A stretch of 14,086 nucleotides of DNA, from the NCBI GenBank assembly GCA_900618425.1, contig UZAN01046487.1, positions 8,785-22,870 on the forward strand, given 5' to 3'. Positions 9,101-14,086 of the stretch are shown here, one piece after another. The notes below the pieces were generated by a model. It worked only from the letters and a program-made list of their open reading frames with translations. It ran no database searches and was not told the DNA's origin. This DNA is from Echinostoma caproni (Eukaryota; Platyhelminthes; Trematoda; Plagiorchiida; Echinostomatidae). Every line of letters begins with the position of its first letter. The first letter of the stretch is position 1. The position numbers and the translations under genes are program-made.

Positions 9101-11438
9101 TGTTTTCCAAGGCTCGGTACTTTACCCTTTCGTTTTTCTTATGTTCACTGATGACCTTTTACGACTGCAAATCTGATTAACGTTTTTGCCTATGACGCAA
9201 CCCCACACTCTTCTTTGTCCTATTCCTCTTCACGAACCGTGGACTCCAACATTTGCGATAACCGCTCCTCCCTCAGTTTCTCCCTAAATTATAATTTTGG
9301 CTTTATTTCTCCTCGGGGCTGTCCCAACCGTATTTTCTTCGTTGCCAGTAAAAACTCCCCTAATTGATATTTCTTTCAGATGCGAATATTTCTCCACCTC
9401 GTTAAATTCCTAATCAAACACTCTCCGTTTCACTGATTCATGCAAATTATTGGGACTATTCTTATCTTTTTCTGTCTTATGATCACCGTATATTTATTAA
9501 CGTACCTCTCGCGTTGCGTGCGAAATCGGCTTCCTCTTCCACGCCAGACGTTACTTCACCGTCGTTAATTTTATCTCGCTTTACAAAACTAAGATTCGCT
9601 CTACACTTGAATATCCCAGCCGCATGGGGTGAGGCTTTGTCCATTTCTATCTCTTCCCGATCGGGTTCAAAGCAAGGCCATTCGTCTCAAGGACCAGTCC
9701 GTAACTTAGTCACTATCTCACCGTCGATTAGTCGCTTCCTTATCCTCATTCTACCTCTAGTATCTTGAAAATTGTTCTGGTGAACATGAACCCTCCTCCC
9801 ACTTATTCTTTCTCGTAGGTCCCTAACACAAGCGGTTAGCCACCTATTTCAAGTGACTATCATCAGGTGTCGCATTCCTAACTTTCACTGACCTTTTCCT
9901 CAAGAACAGGACCACTATGGAACACCCAGCCTCTTTCGGTCTCCCCCGCAACTTACATCTGTATCGTTAAGCGCAGAATCAACAAGCGGGTTTTAACTCG
10001 AATGCTCCCTTTACCATTTCATGTACAGTTTATCCTTAAATTTGTGGGGTTAGCACTTTTACTGTATTCACTTTTGTGTAAAAAAGAGGTAGAAACCAAA
10101 ACACGGTGTAACTGTGACAACCTTTCAATCTTTTTGCAAAGACTTTTCGAGTCAAACACCTTGAAATAGGCTTTTTGAATTGGTCATTGGAATTATTTGA
10201 CAAACAGTGTCAGTGTTCAATCAGGACTTATATGTACAATGGGCTTGTGTCCACTCAGTGGTTCGCAAATGCATTTTTATCATTTGATTCCATAGGTGAT
10301 AAGGATGCTACATCCAGCTACAACTACTACAACTTTCACGCCACGGCAACTGAACGCACAAGAGCAATGGTTTAGTCGCTGTCACTGGCATGCTTTGGAC
10401 CCTATGGTCCGAGGTTCGAGCCCAGCCACCGCCACCGCCACCCAACTTTGGTGGTAGGCAGCTTGGCTTACGTCCGGTTCAATACCACACCTAACCTAGC
10501 GGGGCCTTATGTGGTTCGCCTCTCCAAGTCCCGGGGCTCAGGTTACCGGTTTCCATCACTGAACAGCAGGTCATCGTGACTATGGGGCTTTCCCCGTCTG
10601 ATGTTTATCACACTAAGGTGCGTAATAAAAAAGCCCGTAAATCGTGAAAAGGATTTTTCAGCCATAGTGATAATGTAGATTATTAGTTTACAAGAGAATG
10701 CAGCTTTCGTTGAGAAAAATAGGGAGAACGTGAAGCCATACGATTGTGAAAAAGCATTCATGACGTTGAATTGGGATGAATGAACAGTAGAACCTTGAGC
10801 TGTCTATGGTTTAACTGTTAGGTGGAAACAATGCATATATGGAAGATGCATAGGTAGTAGCCCAAGAAAGTGACAGAGAAGCGCTGGCTGATTGCGAAAA
10901 GATTACGGTGAGAGTGATTCAAGCGGTATAAGTAATGCGAAAATTTACATCCAATTGTACATGGAATCTGACCGTAAACAGAAGACAGGAAGGTAGCGTT
11001 TTGTACCTTTTTCTCAAATATCAAATTTTAAACACGGGCGGATAGGATATTCAGAAGGATGGTGAATACTGATAGATTGTGTCAAGATGGAAAGAAAAAC
11101 CTTAAAATACTTGGAATCGAACTTCACGACAACAAAGGATTTTGTAAAAGAGCAATAAATGAACCAGTTACCTAAGACATCGCTGTTTAATGGTGATTAT
11201 AATGCACCAAACATATAGAAGACCAAAGGTTCTAGCATATGTTAGCTAAAATTAAGTTAGACAGTCAACCTCACATCATTTACCAATTGCTAGTAGAAGT
11301 GAAAACCGCGGACATTCTGGGACAACAGACTATTCGGAGAAAGGGACTTACCTTCGTGTGACACATTGATATGTGCATGAAGAGAGCGAATAGAGGGGAA
11401 CGATTTGCCACAAAGGCAACATAAGCTGAACTGATCAT
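6087..11438 (-). CDS. Split C2H2 zinc-finger protein gene, internal five exons (partial)
   Basis: Gene model built from splice sites and phase. Exons in order of transcription: 11438-11352, 8270-8068, 7923-7872, 6548-6456, 6173-6087. Every intron is GT-AG; entry and exit phases agree at all four junctions, and the joined exons give one open frame of 174 codons without a stop. The product has finger 1, a linker of about 84 residues (basic KKKR patch, then a Ser- and acid-rich part), then fingers 2 and 3. All fingers are C-x2-C-x12-H-x4-H. C2H2 proteins of this kind usually bind DNA or RNA in the nucleus; the target is unknown. Fingers are not joined by the TGEKP linker of tandem arrays. The introns are 3081, 144, 1323 and 282 bp. 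First exon, start codon, last exon and poly(A) site are not visible. No orthologue is recognised. A processed pseudogene is excluded by the introns; a decayed gene is unlikely given intact fingers and splice sites. Confidence 0.85.
6456..6548 (-). CDS. Zinc-finger gene, exon with finger 2
   Basis: Acceptor: TTCTATTTTTATTCAG before 6548; donor: GTAAGCCG after 6456. The 93 bp give two bases, 30 codons and one base (phase 1 in, 1 out). After a short Ser/Pro lead (VSSEPSS) it encodes ICPVCGKSFPGQANMQAH and then LDSMH, a complete C-x2-C-x12-H-x4-H finger. The GKSFP start is shared with finger 1. The intron begins directly after the last His codon plus one base, as in the other two finger exons. 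Confidence 0.88.
6549..7871 (-). other. Intron between linker exon and finger 2 exon
   Basis: 1323 bp intron of the zinc-finger gene. I saw no transposon protein, RNA gene or long repeat in it. The only notable item is a possible 72 bp cassette exon at 7680-7751 (phase 1 in and out). Several plus-strand and minus-strand frames of 60-80 codons here show no domain and are treated as chance. Confidence 0.55.
7680..7751 (-). other. Possible cassette exon of the zinc-finger gene
   Basis: Between the short linker exon and the finger 2 exon there is an acceptor (TTTTATTGCTTAGGCAG before 7751) and a strong donor (GTAAGTTG after 7680). The 72 bp between them are open in the gene's frame and are phase 1 in, 1 out, so including them would add 24 residues without disturbing finger 2. 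The peptide has four Cys (one early, three in ACSFCQ with the preceding region) but no His pair, so it is not a finger. Chance openness over 24 codons is quite possible; skipping it also gives a perfect frame. Confidence 0.3.
7872..7923 (-). CDS. Zinc-finger gene, short linker exon
   Basis: Acceptor: CTGAAATGTTTACAG before 7923; donor: GTAAGTCT after 7872. The 52 bp give 17 codons plus one base (phase 0 in, 1 out), encoding a Ser/acidic run (SSPDDCESRISGVETSS). It is separated from the previous exon by an intron of only 144 bp. It has no domain of its own; it is accepted because both splice sites are good, it is open, and its phases exactly connect the linker exon to the finger 2 exon. Confidence 0.68.
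8068..8270 (-). CDS. Zinc-finger gene, linker exon with basic patch
   Basis: Acceptor: TTCGCGTATGAATTTCTAG before 8270; donor: GTGAGTTC after 8068. The length of 203 bp gives two bases plus 67 codons (phase 1 in, 0 out). It joins finger 1 in frame. It contains LSQKKKRLV, a candidate nuclear localisation signal (inference), then a Ser/acidic part ending NGHSEGSP. No fold is recognised; the CYACY segment has two Cys but no partner His. A second possible acceptor (TTTTCTTCAACAG before 8229) would shorten it by 41 bp, but would enter in phase 0 and not fit finger 1, so the longer form is preferred. Confidence 0.72.
8401..8460 (-). ncRNA. Hammerhead-ribozyme-like motif, left arm (degenerate)
   Basis: Read on the minus strand the order is TTGAGGA, a 7-bp hairpin (GGTTACC-CAC-GGTAACC), GAAAC, then a 6-bp stem (GTCGGC with GCCGAC) and ATC. 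This is the order of a hammerhead: CUGANGA core, stem II, GAAA core, stem III, cleavage site UH. Defects: the first core base is T where C is required, one extra A lies before stem II, and a C-A mismatch lies near the cleavage site. Stem I is not clearly formed. Probably an inactive descendant. Penelope-like elements are known to carry hammerhead motifs, which fits the surroundings. Confidence 0.4.
8498..8557 (+). ncRNA. Hammerhead-ribozyme-like motif, right arm (more degenerate)
   Basis: Inverted partner of the motif at 8401-8460. It has TTGAGAA, a stem II with one changed pair (GGTTACC-CAC-GGTAATC), GAAAT, and a weaker stem III. The shared layout shows both arms come from one repeat family; the extra mutations make activity here unlikely. 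Confidence 0.33.
8930..10045 (+). pseudogene. CR1/Jockey-like LINE reverse transcriptase fragment, dead
   Basis: Plus-strand fossil lying antisense in the large intron of the zinc-finger gene. From about 8958 it reads HPELLIQLPKFGFPSEL, a TGA where Trp is expected, then SYLKDRNISV and the RT block NAGVFQGSVLYPFVFLMF with TDDL (about 9093-9167). After a stop comes INVFAYDAT, where the catalytic FADD box has become FAYD, so one catalytic Asp is lost. A Ser-rich region, NIPAAWGEA (matching the family's C-x-VWGGAP region, about 9610-9636) and, in other frames, the usual C-terminal remnants RTTMEHPASFGLPRN and RRINKR (about 9900-9990) follow. The N-terminal endonuclease is missing. Many stops and shifts indicate an old insertion. 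Whether it is CR1, Jockey or a sister clade is not settled. Confidence 0.82.
10360..10530 (+). mobile_element. tRNA-derived SINE in the large intron
   Basis: Box A-like TGGTTTAGTCG (10368-10378) and box B-like GAGGTTCGAGCCC (10411-10423) are spaced as in a tRNA. The T-arm pairing is worn (only the two inner pairs hold), so it is not a functional tRNA. A short CCACCG trinucleotide run follows at 10424-10442, and then a GC-rich body. It differs from the SINE at 3057-3240 in body sequence, so two SINE families seem present. The 3' end is uncertain. Confidence 0.62.
10531..11351 (-). other. Rest of the large intron, nothing recognised
   Basis: Between the SINE and the finger 1 exon I saw only AT-rich sequence with short chance frames (72 and 68 codons on the minus strand, no domain). 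No further exon that fits phase 1 entry and exit was found. Confidence 0.5.
11352..11438 (-). CDS. Zinc-finger gene, exon with finger 1
   Basis: Acceptor: pyrimidine-rich run ending TTTACGTTGCAG before 11438. Donor: GTAAGTCC after 11352. The exon has 87 bp: two bases of a split codon, 28 codons and one base (phase 1 in, 1 out). It encodes LCCLCGKSFPSIRSLHAHI and then NVSHE, a C-x2-C-x12-H-x4-H finger with the usual hydrophobic core (Phe after GKS, Leu before the first His). The donor sits two codons after the last zinc ligand, so the exon is the finger and little else. The exon before it should end in phase 1; none was found up to the right edge, where repeat A and an RTE-like LINE fill the space. 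Confidence 0.88.
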
Positions 11439-11730
11439 CTGCAACGTAAAGCAACAAAGATTACAACCGCTTTGAACGAAAACCACGAACGGCAATCATG
11501 GAAGAGGAAAACAGTTGTGGGCAATGCCAGAATATAACTATCACTACACAACCGACAGTGATAAACGAATAAGGTAAACGTGGTAATTTAGAGCAGTTAT
11601 AAGGACGTAGGTCGCAGATGTTCCAACTGGATAATGACCAAATCATAGCTCATTAATGACCAAGAGAAGTACGACGGTGAACGAAAAAAAAACAAGGGAC
11701 TGCGTCCGAAAGTTACTCTTAAGGAGGGGT

Positions 11731-11815
11731 CAGTTTTAATTTGTACAACCGTTAACGATGCACTTTCGTGCGCCGGTTTTGATTGCTGTCTTTCGGCTGT
11801 CCATTTGGATTAAGC
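11731..11815 (+). repeat. Repeat A, copy 3 (short)
   Basis: Partial copy of the repeat at 12076-12327. The core with the GCAC-TTTC-GTGC hairpin is at 11759-11776, followed by GTTTTGATTGCTGTCTTTCGG, closer to copy 2 than to copy 1. Similarity fades after about 11815. It lies in the same orientation as copy 2, about 340 bp upstream of it. Confidence 0.75.
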
Positions 11816-12075
11816 AGTAGGAGAAACAGTAAAGCTGAAAGTTGAGTCAAAGAGAATATGAAAATGAGAGTAATCGAACTGGTGACCCTTTACAGCACAT
11901 ATATATAAACGGCTCCTGAACAAGCACGATACCGACACAACAACAATAATAACAGAGGATGGGGGCATTGGGGGTACAAAAGAGCGAAATGGAGGTCAAA
12001 CATTTAAAGTGGATCAAGAAAACAAGAATAGCAATTCGTTTGTTTGATGACGCCAAGCTTTCTGATCAGCCCGTA

Positions 12076-12335
12076 CTAACCAGTTTTTCAGTTTCAGTTT
12101 TTACAACCATGAACCATGCACTTTCGTGCGCCGGTTTTCGTTGCTGTCTTTTGGTGCTTTATTTGGATAAAAGAGCAGAATGAAGATTGGAATGTTGAAA
12201 GCAAATTCAAGCGAAAGGCGGAGAATTCATATAGAATGATGTTAGGGGAATAATGAGTGGATGCACGAGCGCCACTGTTTGCGACATACAGCCATATCAC
12301 CCAGTGTATCTAACCATCGGCGACCATCATCCCGA
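12076..12335 (+). repeat. Repeat A, copy 2, directly before an RTE-like LINE
   Basis: Matches the reverse complement of 1-234 along its length. It passes without a visible break into the LINE coding relic that starts near 12336, so it may be the 5' part of that LINE family. A frame opens at 12253 within it (MSGCTSATVCD) and runs into the LINE connector sequence, but the N-terminal part has no recognisable domain. Confidence 0.8.
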
Positions 12336-14086
12336 GGTCCCTAGCCAACTAACAAAAAGAGTTAGCCGCAAGGCTACTACCCCACCAAGAAGCGTAGATC
12401 AATACTGGACAACCATTCAAAGCGCAATGCACTTAGCTAGTTTACACAGTTGTGGCCTGACCCGTCAAGTTGTAAAACACTGGGTTTCCTCCAGCTAGCT
12501 GACTTCTTGACGCGCATCGCGCAATCCCGGCAGACAGCAAGTATAGCGAACAGTATCTCTTTCTCTTTCTGAAGCGTCAACTCCCAAGGAGTTTGAGAGA
12601 CGACCGAGAAGCCTGGTGGACGCTACGTGCAAAGGAATTAGTAGCTAGGTGTGGAGACAGCCGGCAACTATTCCAACCCATCCGTGCTNTACGGATCCCA
12701 CAAGACAGTGAGTTAGTGGAACAATCTGCGAAGTAGATGGTACGCTAATATACAGTCTTCACCGACGGTTGGAATGCTGGGTAGAGTACATCACATCACA
12801 GTTCAACCAGCCCCCGTGCTAGTTGTTTCAAGTAGTACTCTTGAGATTGCATCCTAGTCACTGTCTATGGGACCGCCCACAAAAGCGGAGATCTCGAAGG
12901 AACTCCAAGTTCTGAAGGCCACAAGGATCTGGATCAAATGACCCGCCACCTAATCTCTGTAAAGATGGTGGAGAAGCTCTCGTGAGATAGCTTACCAGAC
13001 TGTTTTCGAATATCTTGGAAACTGAAAGTGCACCCCACACCTGGGGAGAGATGATAGTTACATCAATCTACAAGAAGAGCTGTGGCAACGCCTGTTCCAA
13101 CCACAGGAGCATACGTCTGATTTCCACAGCGCCGAATCTGCTATTGTCCGTTTTATTACGCAGACTAAATCCATTCCGCGAAAGGCAAATCCGAGAAGAG
13201 CATGCTCGGTGTGATGCACGCGGTGGTTGCATAGATCAAATCTTCACCCTCCGTCAGTTACTAGAACAACACCAAATATACAGATGATAAACTATCACAG
13301 TGTTTTTGACATCAGAGCGGCTTTCGACTCCATCGATCGCCCCGCACTGTGGAACTGTTTGCGGAGATACGGAGTACCCGAGAATTATGTTCTGCTTCTA
13401 AAAGCACTCTACCGTCAGACCTCAGGGAACGTAAGGGCCTGTGTTGAACTTTCACCCACGCTTCCTGTCACCAGTAGGGTACAATAGGATTTCCTTCTCT
13501 TCGTTTCTCTTGAACTTTACCATAGATATTGTTTTGCAAAAAAGCGTTACCTAACGTAGCTAACGCTGGCGTCCAGCTTTTTCCTGAGACAGGAGTATGC
13601 CGATGATATTGCCTTAGTCGTTGACAGCACATCGACGATTCAAGAGTCACTGAATCGTTTGGCAATCGAGGTTACTCGTTATGGCACGTCCTTTGTACCT
13701 TCAAAGTGCAAGGTGTTGTTGAAACATTGGCAGGAACCCCTTCTTGCACTTTCTTTGGGTAACCACACTCTGGAATTAGTCGAAAGCGTTGTCTACCTCG
13801 GGATTAGCCTAACGGCGGGGGTGAGCGATGAGATCTATCAAGGCGTAATCAAAGCTACATCAGCGTTTGCTAATCTGCGGCATCTCTGGCGCCAGGTCGA
13901 GGTGTGCATGCCACTGAAAGGGTATGTATATTGCGCAACGGTGCGCACCGTGTTGTTCTATGGCTGCGAAACCTGGCCTTTCAGAGCAAATCATGTCCAA
14001 CGACCATCTGTCTTCGACAACCGCTGTCTGCACATTGTCCGCATACTGTGGGAGCATCGCGTGAATAAAGATGAGGTCAGAAGACG
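12336..14086 (+). pseudogene. RTE-like LINE ORF relic, continues past window end
   Basis: Plus-strand non-LTR retrotransposon protein in several frames; it appears to lack the endonuclease domain. Order: SVDQYWTTIQSAMHLASLHSCGL (about 12387-12458, a linker typical of this family); DDREAWWTLRAKEL and SRQLFQPIRA (about 12600-12688); TWGEMIVTSIYKK and NHRSIRLI (about 13039-13125); FRERQIREEHAR and CIDQIFTLRQLLEQ (about 13171-13270). One base shift follows, then FDIRAAFDSIDRPALWNCL (about 13305-13362), with the first catalytic Asp kept. A TAG is at 13485-13487. From 13593 the frame is open to the last base: EYADDIAL, CKVLL, VYLGISLTAGVSDEI, FYGCETWPF and WEHRVNKDEVR. The GVRQGCPISP block between is lost to a rearrangement near 13487-13590. 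Both catalytic motifs remain, but the gene cannot work as it stands. Intact relatives encode an endonuclease and RT for target-primed insertion. Confidence 0.9.
12689..12689. other. Undetermined base (n)
   Basis: The only ambiguous base in the window, inside the LINE relic. It marks a sequencing or assembly uncertainty; frame calls on either side of it should be treated with care. Confidence 1.

Overview
The window looks like nuclear DNA of a parasitic flatworm, most likely a trematode (fluke). The reasons are the mix of Penelope-like, RTE-like and CR1/Jockey-like retroelement relics, tRNA-derived SINEs, and a split gene with GT-AG introns. No bacterial-style operon, ribosome binding site or dense coding is present. 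Species assignment is an inference from the repeat types, not a direct reading. Most long open frames in the window are fossil transposon fragments or chance.

Layout. 1-234: a diverged interspersed repeat ('repeat A'), minus strand. 360-1940: a 5'-truncated, multiply broken Penelope-like element (PLE 1), plus strand, with its 3' tail. 1941-4179: mostly unassigned, with a (GT)n tract and a tRNA-derived SINE near 3057-3240. 4180-5052: the 3' half of a second, different PLE (PLE 2), minus strand, joined head-to-head to a short plus-strand copy of its own 3' coding end (5053-5182), so that an inverted repeat of about 130 bp flanks it. 5183-6086: unassigned. 6087-11438: five exons of a host gene on the minus strand (below). 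11439-12335: unassigned sequence plus two more copies of repeat A. 12336-14086: a broken RTE-like LINE, plus strand, running off the window end.

The host gene. It is not visible as a long ORF, because its exons are 52-203 bp. Three exons each carry exactly one C2H2 zinc finger (C-x2-C-x12-H-x4-H), each starting with two bases of a split codon and ending with one (symmetrical phase 1-1) at a good GTAAG donor. Two linker exons between finger 1 and finger 2 restore the phase exactly, so the five exons join into one 174-codon open frame. The 5' end and 3' end of the gene were not found. The protein is likely a nuclear nucleic-acid-binding protein with separated fingers and a basic KKKR patch; I do not recognise a named orthologue.

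Its 3.1 kb intron holds a dead CR1/Jockey-like reverse transcriptase fragment, a second tRNA-derived SINE and a 207 bp near-perfect palindrome whose two arms each contain a hammerhead-ribozyme-like arrangement. The mobile elements do not form a functional system with the gene; they are insertions around and inside it.
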